Positions 52,812-61,213 of a DNA stretch of 64,000 bases are shown here, piece after piece. The DNA is from Aporhodopirellula rubra. GTDB taxonomy: Bacteria > Planctomycetota > Planctomycetia > Pirellulales > Pirellulaceae. The notes beneath the pieces were generated by a model, which was given only the letters and a program-made list of their open reading frames with translations, ran no database searches and was not told where the DNA came from. The stretch is from assembly GCF_014192335.1 (NCBI RefSeq), contig NZ_JACHXU010000002.1, positions 327,347-391,346 of the forward strand, written 5' to 3'. Position 1 is the stretch's first letter; each line of letters opens with the position of its first letter. The position numbers and the translations under genes were made by a program.

Positions 52812-55800
52812 ATGTTAAATCTAATCATTCGCTTTTGCGTTAAAGAACCTTGGCTGGTCGTGCTGCTGACGATCGGATTGAGCGTTGCCGGATGGGTGAG
52901 TTTCAAGTCGATTCCGATCGACGCGATTCCCAACATTGGCGAAAACCAAGTTATCGTGCTGACGCCTTGGCCGGGTCGCTCGCCGAAGGACATCGAAGAC
53001 CAAGTGACGTATCCGCTCAGCGTTTCGTTACTGGCAGTGCCGGGTGCCGAATCGGTGCGCGGCAAGAGCATGTTCGGTTACAGCTTTGTGCAGGTCACGT
53101 TCAAAGACGAGATTGACTTCTATTGGGCACGCAGTCGCGTTAGCGAACAACTCGGCAGCGCCGCATCACAGTTGCCCGATGGCGTCGTGCCACAGCTAGG
53201 CCCGGATGCGACGGGACTGGGGCAGATCTACTACTACACATTGCAGCCACCCGATAAAGGCATGGGGCTAGCAGAACTTCGCAGCATGCAAGACTTCGTT
53301 GTGAAGTATGAGTTGCAAGCCGTCGAGGGCGTTAGCGAGGTTGCTTCGATCGGCGGTTACGTTCGCCAGTATCAGATCGAAGTGGATCCCGACAAGCTGC
53401 GATTCCATAACGTGTCGCTGGACAAATTGGCGATGGCGATCAAGGGATCGAACGTTGACGTCGGAGCGAAAACCGTCGAAACGACCGGCATGGAGTTTAT
53501 CGTCCGCAGCAAGGGCTTCCTCGGCTCGGGTGGTGACAAGGACAAGGCGGTCGAGGACATCGAGGACACCGTCATCATGCAGCGTGACGGCGTTCCCGTT
53601 CGCGTCCGTGACATTGCCGCTGTGCAGATTGGCCCTGACTTTCGCCGCGGTGCGTTGGATTACAACGGAGCCGAAGCCGTTGGCGGCGTAGTCGTAATGC
53701 GATACGGCGAGAACCCTCGCGTCGTGATCGACCGAGTGAAAGAGAAGATCGCTGCGATCACGCCATCGCTGCAGGGTGTGACCATCCATGGCGTCTACGA
53801 TCGCAGCGGACTGATCGACGAGACGATGGCGACTCTGACGCATGCGTTGCGTGACGAAATCATCATCACAGCGATCATCATCCTGTTGTTCTTACTGCAC
53901 ATTCGCAGCAGTTTCGTCGTCGCTGTTTGTTTGCCTGCCGCCGTGCTGATGTCGTTCATCGCGATGCGAGTGGTTGGTGTCGGTGCGAACATCATGTCGC
54001 TGGCGGGAATCGCGATCGCGATTGGCACGATGGTCGACATGGCGATCATCGTTTCAGAAAATATCTACCAGCACCTGTCTGATTGGGAATCTGGTAGCGA
54101 AGAGGCGAGAATCAAACAGCCTCGCAATCAAGTTGTCTACGAAGCAACGGTCGAAGTCGCACCCGCCGTTGTGACTGCCGTCGCAACAACGATCGTCAGT
54201 TTCTTGCCGGTCTTCTTCTTGACCGGTCGCGACTACAAACTGTTTTCGCCGCTGGCTTACACCAAGACATTTGCGATTGCCGCAGCAATGATCGCTGCCG
54301 TCACGATCGTTCCGGCTTTGTGCCGCCTGATGCTGCGAAGCTCGGTGCGTCGCAAGAGCACAGCTCTCATTGCAGGGATTTCGTTGGCCGGACTACTCGG
54401 CGTGGCTTCGCATTTCCTTTGGGGATCGAGACTTGCGGAACGCTTTGGCCTAGAGACTTGGGTTGTGACCGTGATTGCAGCCACAATCGGCTTGATTGGC
54501 GGTTGGCAGTTGATGCGAGAACGAATTCGACCCATCGAAGAAATCCCATCGAGTCGTTTTGTTCGCTGGATTTATGCGGCGCGGCTGCGTCACGCTCTCA
54601 ATCACAAAGCGTTCGCGTTGTCGTTTCCGCTCGTCCTACTAGTTATCGGCGCGGGAGCCTACGTCGGCATGCCAACCATCCTTCGTCCGGTCGAGAAGGT
54701 GGCAAACCTGTTCGGTGCTGAGTTGAATGATTTTCCCGGATACGTTGATGCCAAGCATGTCTTTACTGGTTTGCAAAGTGACGACTGGATCGCGTTGGAC
54801 GAGGGAAGCTGGTTCTACATGCCGACGCTGTATCCGGCAGCGAGCTTCTCGCAGGCAATGCAAGTCCTGCAAACTCAAGATGTGCTGATTGGCCAGATTC
54901 CTGAAGTGAAGGATGTGCTGGGCAAGATCGGTCGCGTTGAATCGGCACTTGATCCCGCTCCCGCAGCGATGGTCGAAACGTATGTGATGCTGAAACCGGA
55001 AAGCCAGTGGCGAGAGGGCGTCACCGCACGCGATGTGTGGGATGAGATCAACCGCGTCGCAACGTTGCCTGGTGTCACCCCCGCCTCGGCGCTGCAGCCG
55101 ATCGAAGGTCGTGTCGTGATGTTGCAGTCCGGTATCAAGGCACCGATGGCTATCCGTGTTTACGGCGACAAGCTGGACACGCTCGCCGACGCCGCAATGG
55201 ACGTCGCCGCCGAGTTAAAGAAGTCACCACTGATCAATGCCGGCACGGTTAATCCCGACATTGTGCTCGGAAAACCGTATGTCGAGTTCACGGTCGATCG
55301 CGAGGCAGCATCGCGTTACGGAATGAGTTCGTCGATGGTGAATCAAGTCATCGAAACGGCGCTCGGCGGAATGAATCTGATCAAGACGGTCGAAGGTCGA
55401 GAACGTTATCCCGTGCGGCTTCGATACAACCGCGACCTTCGCGAACAGATCGACGGCCTGAAGCGTTTGCCAGTCGTCACGCACTCAGGTGCGGTCGTGC
55501 CGTTGGAAGAACTCGCGGAACTGGAAACGACGTGGGGGCCAGGTGCAATCAACAGCGAAAACGGGCGACTGGTCGCTCATGTTTCATTCATGACCAATGG
55601 TAGCAAGGGTGACCTGGAATCGGTCTCGGCGATTGAAGAACAACTACGCAACGCACAATCACTGCCACCATCGGACCCGAATCGGCTGTCACTGCCAGCT
55701 GGCTATTCCCTCGAAGCCGTTGGTAGTTTCCGAAACCAGATCGAAGCAAACCTTCGTTTGATGTGGATCATCCCCCTGGTCATCTGCATCAACTTGCTGC

Positions 55801-56327
55801 TGATCTACATGGAGTTTCGCAACTTCTCAATCTCGCTTGCCGTGTTCTCAGGCATTCCGGTTGCATTTGCGGGCGGCATGATCGCCGTCGCGACGATGGG
55901 CGTGGAACTCAACACCGCGGTGTGGGTGGGCTTCATTGCGCTGTTCGGCCTAGCCGTCGACGACGGCGTGGTGATGGCGACCTACATTCACCAACTGCTG
56001 AAAAAACGCAAAGTTCAATCAGTCGAGGACATCCGCAACACGGTTTACGAAGCCGGTCTGAAACGTATTCGCCCCTGCATGATGACGACCGTGACAACGC
56101 TGGCGGCGCTCGTCCCAGTGTTGATTGCAACCGGTCGCGGTGCCGACGTGGCCCGCGCGATGGCGATCCCTGTGTTCGGCGGAATGCTAGCCGAACCGTT
56201 CACGTCGTTCATTGTGCCGACGCTGTATTGCGGCTACCTGGAACTGAAAATGCGATTCGGTTTTCAAGACGAGCTTTGGGACGGAACCGAAGCGATGCCA
56301 GAGGAGGAGCTGATGAAGGCAGCATAA
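52812..56327 (+). CDS. CusA-type heavy-metal RND pump
   Basis: A 1171-residue pump, the closest relative in this window of the 1325-residue pump at 13861. The TM4 motif IAIGTMVDMAIIVSEN (about 400-415) is of CusA type. N-terminal IIRFCVKEPWLVVLLTIGL and DAIPNIGENQVIVLTPWPG are typical. About two additional hydrophobic segments (about 515-560, TALIAGISLAGLLGVASH) lie between the halves, fewer than in its relative. The C-terminal part ends GFIALFGLAVDDGVVMATY and GRGADVARAMAIPVFGGM. The adaptor before it carries copper-type metal domains. Confidence 0.93.
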   Translation: MLNLIIRFCVKEPWLVVLLTIGLSVAGWVSFKSIPIDAIPNIGENQVIVLTPWPGRSPKDIEDQVTYPLSVSLLAVPGAESVRGKSMFGYSFVQVTFKDEIDFYWARSRVSEQLGSAASQLPDGVVPQLGPDATGLGQIYYYTLQPPDKGMGLAELRSMQDFVVKYELQAVEGVSEVASIGGYVRQYQIEVDPDKLRFHNVSLDKLAMAIKGSNVDVGAKTVETTGMEFIVRSKGFLGSGGDKDKAVEDIEDTVIMQRDGVPVRVRDIAAVQIGPDFRRGALDYNGAEAVGGVVVMRYGENPRVVIDRVKEKIAAITPSLQGVTIHGVYDRSGLIDETMATLTHALRDEIIITAIIILLFLLHIRSSFVVAVCLPAAVLMSFIAMRVVGVGANIMSLAGIAIAIGTMVDMAIIVSENIYQHLSDWESGSEEARIKQPRNQVVYEATVEVAPAVVTAVATTIVSFLPVFFLTGRDYKLFSPLAYTKTFAIAAAMIAAVTIVPALCRLMLRSSVRRKSTALIAGISLAGLLGVASHFLWGSRLAERFGLETWVVTVIAATIGLIGGWQLMRERIRPIEEIPSSRFVRWIYAARLRHALNHKAFALSFPLVLLVIGAGAYVGMPTILRPVEKVANLFGAELNDFPGYVDAKHVFTGLQSDDWIALDEGSWFYMPTLYPAASFSQAMQVLQTQDVLIGQIPEVKDVLGKIGRVESALDPAPAAMVETYVMLKPESQWREGVTARDVWDEINRVATLPGVTPASALQPIEGRVVMLQSGIKAPMAIRVYGDKLDTLADAAMDVAAELKKSPLINAGTVNPDIVLGKPYVEFTVDREAASRYGMSSSMVNQVIETALGGMNLIKTVEGRERYPVRLRYNRDLREQIDGLKRLPVVTHSGAVVPLEELAELETTWGPGAINSENGRLVAHVSFMTNGSKGDLESVSAIEEQLRNAQSLPPSDPNRLSLPAGYSLEAVGSFRNQIEANLRLMWIIPLVICINLLLIYMEFRNFSISLAVFSGIPVAFAGGMIAVATMGVELNTAVWVGFIALFGLAVDDGVVMATYIHQLLKKRKVQSVEDIRNTVYEAGLKRIRPCMMTTVTTLAALVPVLIATGRGADVARAMAIPVFGGMLAEPFTSFIVPTLYCGYLELKMRFGFQDELWDGTEAMPEEELMKAA

Positions 56328-56440
56328 AAACTTTCGAGTGCTCGTGAAGAAACCTTCGACTCGAGCATCCAACTAAACAACCTCACCAAGATCGACGGAC
56401 CATACGGATTGTGTCCTGACTTTCACAACGGAGTTCTCCC

Positions 56441-57571
56441 ATGAAACGAACACTCATCATCACCGCTTGCTCGCTCGCGATGTCCGCATCGACGGTGTTT
56501 GGGCAAACCATCCAATCACAGCACAATCACGCCGGCCACAACCACGCGATGCCCGGCATGACGCAGGCTCGCGAAGTCACCCAGGCGGGGCCGCATGGCG
56601 GCACCTTAAAGCAAACCGGCAACCTGCAAATCGAAACAATTGTTTCCCAAGGCGGGCTTCAAATGTTCGTCTACGATCGCGCGGGCCAGCCTGTCTCGGT
56701 CGATCGTGGACGCGGTGCTGTCTCGGTACGAGTCGAGGGCAACGCGAAACGTTATCGCTATGACTTGCTGCCCGATGGAAAAGGTTCTCTGACCGCTCCC
56801 GTGAACTTGTCGCAACTCGCTGGCCGACAAATCGACGTCGACATTCAATTGGTCGGCATCACCAACAACACCGTGAGCTTTAACGAAGTCGCCACGGTTC
56901 CCGCCAGCGAGCAACAACTGGCCGCCGCCGCGATCGCACGCCAGAAGATTTGTCCTGTTAGCGGTAAACCGCTTGGCAGCATGGGTGATCCGGTCGCCCT
57001 CGATGTGAATGGCCAAAAGCTCTACGTCTGCTGTGCCGGCTGTGTGAACGCGGTCAAGTCAGACCCGGCTAAGTATGCTGCTGGTCGCCCGCAAATCACG
57101 GTGACCACAGCGACACAAGCCGACGCTGCTGCGATTGCCGCCCAAAAGGTCTGTCCCGTGATGGATGAGCCTCTCGGTGGCATGGGCACACCGATCAAGG
57201 TGATGGTTGGTGACAAGCCGATTTATCTGTGCTGCAAAGGTTGCATCAAAAAGATTCAAGCTGAACCAGCGAAGTACCTCGCCATGGTTTATGGGAACGG
57301 CGATCAAGCGTCCGTCCCCGCCGGAACCGAGCAAGTACGCGACGGCATTTTCAAAGTAGTTTCTGCCGATGTTCCATTTATCGCTGCCCAGAAGAAATGC
57401 CCCGTGATGGACGAACCGCTCGATGCGATGGGGGGACCGTACAAGGTCAACGCGGCCGGCAAAGCGATCTACATCTGCTGCCCCGGTTGCGCAAAGAAAA
57501 TCACCGCCGATCCGCAAAAGTGGTTGGCTGTTTTGAAGTCACAAGGAGTCGAAGCTCCCGTAATTCGCTAA
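56441..57571 (+). CDS. Secreted metal-binding protein with three CPV...CCxGC domains
   Basis: A 376-residue exported protein: signal peptide (about 1-21), short His stretch (HNHAGHNHAMPGM), a GPHGG domain (about 49-155), and three copies of the four-cysteine domain: Cys171/197/198/201, Cys238/264/265/268 and Cys320/346/347/350. The first reads CPVSGKPLGSMG, the other two CPVMDEPL and end with CCKGC or CCPGC. It looks like an expanded form of the protein at 9031-9924. As the gene after the CusA-type pump it probably binds copper in the periplasm for that system. Confidence 0.82.
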   Translation: MKRTLIITACSLAMSASTVFGQTIQSQHNHAGHNHAMPGMTQAREVTQAGPHGGTLKQTGNLQIETIVSQGGLQMFVYDRAGQPVSVDRGRGAVSVRVEGNAKRYRYDLLPDGKGSLTAPVNLSQLAGRQIDVDIQLVGITNNTVSFNEVATVPASEQQLAAAAIARQKICPVSGKPLGSMGDPVALDVNGQKLYVCCAGCVNAVKSDPAKYAAGRPQITVTTATQADAAAIAAQKVCPVMDEPLGGMGTPIKVMVGDKPIYLCCKGCIKKIQAEPAKYLAMVYGNGDQASVPAGTEQVRDGIFKVVSADVPFIAAQKKCPVMDEPLDAMGGPYKVNAAGKAIYICCPGCAKKITADPQKWLAVLKSQGVEAPVIR

Positions 57572-57578
57572 TCCACTC

Positions 57579-57612
57579 GGGAGCGAGTTTGCAAGTTGGA
57601 TCCTCGCTTCCC
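57579..57612. terminator. Hairpin after the three-domain gene
   Basis: GGGAGCGAG (57579-57587) pairs with CTCGCTTCCC (57603-57612), one bulged base, 8 nt after the stop. Only a weak pyrimidine run follows. Confidence 0.45.
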
Positions 57613-57716
57613 CTCTGACTCACGCGGGGGCGGTGTCGCGTCTGATTCACGCAAGTGATGACGTCACCACGCCGTCCCTGCCTTTTTCGTTTTTGGCTTA
57701 CGACAAGGAAGTCGTC

Positions 57717-57992
57717 ATGAAATCGCTATGGAAATCCTGCGCCACCGCTGCGCTCATCTGCACTCTCTCGCTGTCTGCCGGATGCCAATCGCTGCCCTGG
57801 GTTGGCAATCGAAAGGACGAGCCGGCCATGACCGCTCAGCAATACGCCGAACAGGCCGCTGCCAACATTCAATATGACACGGCGGTCGACCTCGATTCTG
57901 ACTATCAACCGCCGGTAGCAACCTCGTTCTCCGCTGCTTCCACTTCAGCATCGCCCCGCTCTTCGTCGGGCGGCGGAAGCTGCTGCCACTAA
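57717..57992 (+). CDS. Small lipoprotein ending in SCCH
   Basis: A 91-residue lipoprotein (AAGGAA upstream; lipobox SAGC, Cys22). The mature part contains a small helix (TAQQYAEQAAANIQ), an acidic YDTAVDLDSD segment, a Ser/Ala-rich stretch and the C-terminus GGGSCCH, a possible metal ligand. Not recognised as a known family. It is the last short gene after efflux operon 4 and probably shares its transcript. Confidence 0.6.
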   Translation: MKSLWKSCATAALICTLSLSAGCQSLPWVGNRKDEPAMTAQQYAEQAAANIQYDTAVDLDSDYQPPVATSFSAASTSASPRSSSGGGSCCH

Positions 57993-58010
57993 CGCTGGCG
58001 GATTCCCACT

Positions 58011-58673
58011 GTGCATATAACATCTTCACGCTCACTACGGTGGTTGCCGTATCGAGCGATGCGGCGATTAGCGGTTGCAAACATCTGTCAATTCTATCAA
58101 TCGCCGATCGACCAGATGCCGCGAACACCCATCCCCGATGGATACACGATCGACTCGTGTTCCTCCGATCGCCTTCGCTCGCACGCACACGCACTGGAAT
58201 ATCAAATCCCAGAACGTGACTTAGAGATGCTAGATGCTGGGCATGCCCGGTGCTTCACAGCGTTCCAAGCCAATTCGCTCGCCGGATTCGCTTGGGTCGC
58301 CTTCGGAGACATTCCCGGCCAGATGAACCACGACGGCAAGCCCGAAACTGGTCTGCCAATCCAACTCTCCGACGATGCCGCGTTCGTATTTCAAGTGCTG
58401 GTCTTGCCCGCCTACCGAGGACGTCGCTTTTACGCAGCAATCATGAGCCAAATGGCCGATCAATTGCAAACCGATGGAATCCAAACGCTGGTGCTAACCA
58501 CCGAAGGCTCCAACCAACGAGCATTGAAAGCAGTCGACCGCATGGGTTTCCAAAACGTCGCCCAAGCATCACTTTTTCGGCTTGGCCCACTATGCCGAGC
58601 AAAGTACCCGACATTGCCAAACGAAATTGGATTCACAATCGGACGGTATGTCGGCGACGATACTGCGGCCTAA
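58011..58673 (+). CDS. GNAT-family N-acetyltransferase-like protein
   Basis: About 220 residues from a GTG at 58011; an ATG at 58116 (MPRTPIPDGYTI) is an alternative start that gives 185 residues. The GNAT acetyl-CoA fold is suggested by AFVFQVLVLPAYRGRRFYAA (V-x-P-x-Y-R-G-R) at about 125-145 and LTTEGSNQRALKAVDRMGF at about 163-181. The substrate is unknown. It is convergent with the SpoIIE phosphatase gene; the two stop codons touch. Confidence 0.6.
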   Translation: MHITSSRSLRWLPYRAMRRLAVANICQFYQSPIDQMPRTPIPDGYTIDSCSSDRLRSHAHALEYQIPERDLEMLDAGHARCFTAFQANSLAGFAWVAFGDIPGQMNHDGKPETGLPIQLSDDAAFVFQVLVLPAYRGRRFYAAIMSQMADQLQTDGIQTLVLTTEGSNQRALKAVDRMGFQNVAQASLFRLGPLCRAKYPTLPNEIGFTIGRYVGDDTAA

Positions 58674-60125
58674 TCAAGTTAATTGTGCCACCAATAGCGT
58701 TGTGTCATCGAAAGCCTTTCGGCCCTTGCGAAACGCTTCGATGGATGACTCAAACGATTCAACAAGTTCACGAGCATTGCAGCTCTGGACGGAATCCAAC
58801 AAATGTTCAATTCGTTCGGTGCCGTATTGCTCATCACTTGGGTCGAACGCTTCAGTCACTCCGTCGCTGACGATGACTAAGCGAGCCGAATCGCCTAGTG
58901 GAATGGTTTCTTCGTCATAGTGCGTATCGTCCTCAACGCCCAAGATCAGATCGCCCACGTTCAATCGCACAGGCGTGTCGCGTCCTATCTGCAAGAACGG
59001 AAACTCGTGGCCAGCATTGGCGTAGGTCAGTTGCCTTCTTTTAGGGTCAACGACCAGTATCGCCATGGTCGCAAAATGTCCCATCATTACATACTCACAG
59101 TAACGTTGATTGACATCTGTCAGTATTACAGCGGGGCTGGACGACTTCTTTGCCGCTTCCGAAACGAACGCCTTCAACAACGTCGCCGCCATCGCGGCTG
59201 GAACGCCATGTCCCGAAACATCGGCGACGCAAAGTAGATAGCGTCCATCGGACAATGGAATCACGTCGTAGTAGTCACCGCCAACATCGTCGGCCGGCTC
59301 AAACAATTCGGCGACGTCGATTCCAACCAGTCCATTCACTGCCGGGCGTAAGTTCTGTTGAATCTGGCGTGCCTTTTCCATGTGAACGCGGTGGTCACGC
59401 TGAGCGTGATCCAACGCCTCAGTCATTGCATTGATCTGGTCGGCAAGATAACTAAGCTCTCGACAGCTTCTAGTGCGTGCCATCACGCTCAAGTCCCCAG
59501 ACGCAACACTTTGTAACGCCGAAACGAAGCCTTGGATCGGTTTGGCAATCAATTGCCGCAGCACCGCGCTGACCACGAAGGCTGCAATCGCTCCCAGCAA
59601 CAAGACGGCAAGCATCTGGATCAGCAATGAGCGGCGTGTTGCGCCCGCAACGGCTGAACGTTTCTCGGAAATGTAAACAGTACCCGCTGGTCCAGTGAAA
59701 CTCCCGACAACGAGCGAACCGGTGGCTGTTGCTTCGGTGCCTATTGAATCAGTTGCCGAACGCATGGCAGAGAGCATTTCGTCGGAAGCATGCCCATGCG
59801 AGATCGCTTGGTACGGCAGCCCTCGCCAATCCGCAGCAATATGGTGACCGGGCGAATCGTCTGTGTTCATTCGAGCACATACGTTGTCAACCAAATCTTG
59901 AATCGCCTCGCCGCCATGGGCTTCAGCGACCAGCAACGACTCGTACATCGTTTTCGCTTCTTCGGTCAACGCGATCTGCTTCTCGTTCAAATGCCGATCC
60001 ATCCGCAGGCGGTAGTCAACGACAAGAAACGAAACGACAAACCCAAAAAGAATTGCATTGACGAGGACCAGCAGTTGCCGGCTGATCGGCAACTGATGCC
60101 ATCGGTGTTTGAATGTGTCCATCAT
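58674..60125 (-). CDS. Membrane-bound SpoIIE/RsbU-type PP2C phosphatase with HAMP domain
   Basis: A 483-residue signalling protein: two membrane helices (about 17-40 and 165-190) enclosing a sensor domain of about 120 residues, a HAMP linker (about 190-240) and a PP2C phosphatase domain (about 260-480) with ADDVGGDYYDVIPL, VADVSGHGVPAAM and IVSDGVTEAFDP, the conserved acidic metal-binding residues. Such proteins control partner-switching of anti-sigma factors by removing phosphate from an antagonist. No partner (anti-anti-sigma) gene is in the window. It may sense an extracellular signal. Confidence 0.92.
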   Translation of the reverse strand: MMDTFKHRWHQLPISRQLLVLVNAILFGFVVSFLVVDYRLRMDRHLNEKQIALTEEAKTMYESLLVAEAHGGEAIQDLVDNVCARMNTDDSPGHHIAADWRGLPYQAISHGHASDEMLSAMRSATDSIGTEATATGSLVVGSFTGPAGTVYISEKRSAVAGATRRSLLIQMLAVLLLGAIAAFVVSAVLRQLIAKPIQGFVSALQSVASGDLSVMARTRSCRELSYLADQINAMTEALDHAQRDHRVHMEKARQIQQNLRPAVNGLVGIDVAELFEPADDVGGDYYDVIPLSDGRYLLCVADVSGHGVPAAMAATLLKAFVSEAAKKSSSPAVILTDVNQRYCEYVMMGHFATMAILVVDPKRRQLTYANAGHEFPFLQIGRDTPVRLNVGDLILGVEDDTHYDEETIPLGDSARLVIVSDGVTEAFDPSDEQYGTERIEHLLDSVQSCNARELVESFESSIEAFRKGRKAFDDTTLLVAQLT

Positions 60126-60142
60126 GGCACCTTAAACAAAGA

Positions 60143-60172
60143 AGCCGGACGAGTTTTCAGGCTCGCCCGGCT
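60143..60172 (-). terminator. Intrinsic terminator after the CC-repeat gene
   Basis: Stem AGCCGGACGAG (60143-60153) and CTCGCCCGGCT (60162-60172), one mismatch, loop of 8. On the minus strand it is followed by TCTTTGTTT. Same core as the terminator at 28989-29015. Confidence 0.75.
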
Positions 60173-60200
60173 GACAGGGATCGAACGGGATCAGAAGCGA

Positions 60201-60608
60201 TTAGCTGAGTTCAGCAGATTCGACTTCCGTGGGACTTGTCGATCCTTTGCCGCAGCACGCAGCGCCAACGCTGCAGCAGTACGCTCGCTTTGCACAACAG
60301 GTCGGTTGGCCTGTGGTACTGGCGACATCGCCGGTCGCCGCTTTCGTTTCAGCGTGCTTGCCGCAGCATCGTGCGTTCACCGAGCAGCAATACGCACGCT
60401 TGGCACAGCACGTGGGTTGAGAAGTTGTACTCGACACTTCGTCCGTGGCCGCTTTGCCTTCAGCATGTTTGCCACAGCATGCCGCGTGAACCGTGCAGCA
60501 GTACGCATGCTTGGCACAACACGTCGGTTCGGCCGAGGCGGTGGCGTCAACGTTGCTAGGGACGAACGAAACGGCAAACAAAACAGCAGAGAATACGGTC
60601 GCTAACAT
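60201..60608 (-). CDS. Secreted protein with three CCx5CCx5CC repeats
   Basis: A 135-residue exported protein. ATG 60608 has GGAG eight nt upstream and gives a clean signal segment (about 1-25). The mature part is three tandem units of about 37 residues, at about 28-47, 66-85 and 103-122, each with three vicinal cysteine pairs at fixed spacing: PTCCAKHAYCCTVHAACCGK and close variants. The 18 cysteines form a regular array suited to binding soft metals or to disulfides. No known family is recognised. A terminator follows at 60143, and the next upstream gene is another Cys-rich protein. Confidence 0.8.
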   Translation of the reverse strand: MLATVFSAVLFAVSFVPSNVDATASAEPTCCAKHAYCCTVHAACCGKHAEGKAATDEVSSTTSQPTCCAKRAYCCSVNARCCGKHAETKAATGDVASTTGQPTCCAKRAYCCSVGAACCGKGSTSPTEVESAELS

Positions 60609-60724
60609 TTTGGAAACTCCAGGATTGATGGCGCAGCCGACATCGACATGCACCGATTGGGAAACAGATACATCTTCATTTTTGGATTGGGTCTGGCTTC
60701 GCAAAATCGAAGCAGAATCAACCG

Positions 60725-61105
60725 CTAAATCTGAAGACGAACGTTCCAATCAACCAAAGAGTGGGGGCGGACAATCGAAACCGGCCGGCCGAGAGAGACC
60801 GAGTCAGTCTTCCAAGTGATCCGCGAAAAGTCGCTGCGATTCAAACCGCGAGGCGTCGGATCGTCGCTAGACGTTCGCGGCGGCAGCCAAACCTTCGTAA
60901 CGCAGGACGCCATTGCAGGGCAATCGTGCGACGGCTCACCGTCACAGCAACTGTGCCCAACCGGCTGCGACTGGCAGCACAGATGTGGGCAAGGCTTGGC
61001 GGGATGTGACCCTGCCCAAGCAGCCGGCGAAGATGCCAACAGCACCGCGATCACTGCAAAAGCAGCAAGTAGTCGAGCGGCAGAGTTGGTGTGGCGGCGG
61101 TTCAT
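60725..61105 (-). CDS. Secreted Cys-rich protein
   Basis: About 126 residues from ATG 61105 (MNRRHTNSAARLL; ATG codons at 61114 and 61126 are alternatives). Signal peptide to about residue 31 (PAAWAG), then PAKPCPHLCCQSQ, HSCCDGEPSHDCP and a later Cys (ASC), then a Cys-free half ending DWNVRLQI. This build (signal peptide, cysteine zone, hydrophobic C-terminal strand) resembles the leader proteins at 17951, 32369 and 49844, though no pump follows directly. A weak ribosome-binding site. Role unknown. Confidence 0.6.
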   Translation of the reverse strand: MNRRHTNSAARLLAAFAVIAVLLASSPAAWAGSHPAKPCPHLCCQSQPVGHSCCDGEPSHDCPAMASCVTKVWLPPRTSSDDPTPRGLNRSDFSRITWKTDSVSLGRPVSIVRPHSLVDWNVRLQI

Positions 61106-61213
61106 AGCAGGCATTTCCAAGAGCATTCAAAGGATTCGCACTAAGGAATCTCTTCTTTGATGCTCTTTGGATGCACGGCCCCGACGTTTCTTCACGACTT
61201 CGCAAAAAAGATT

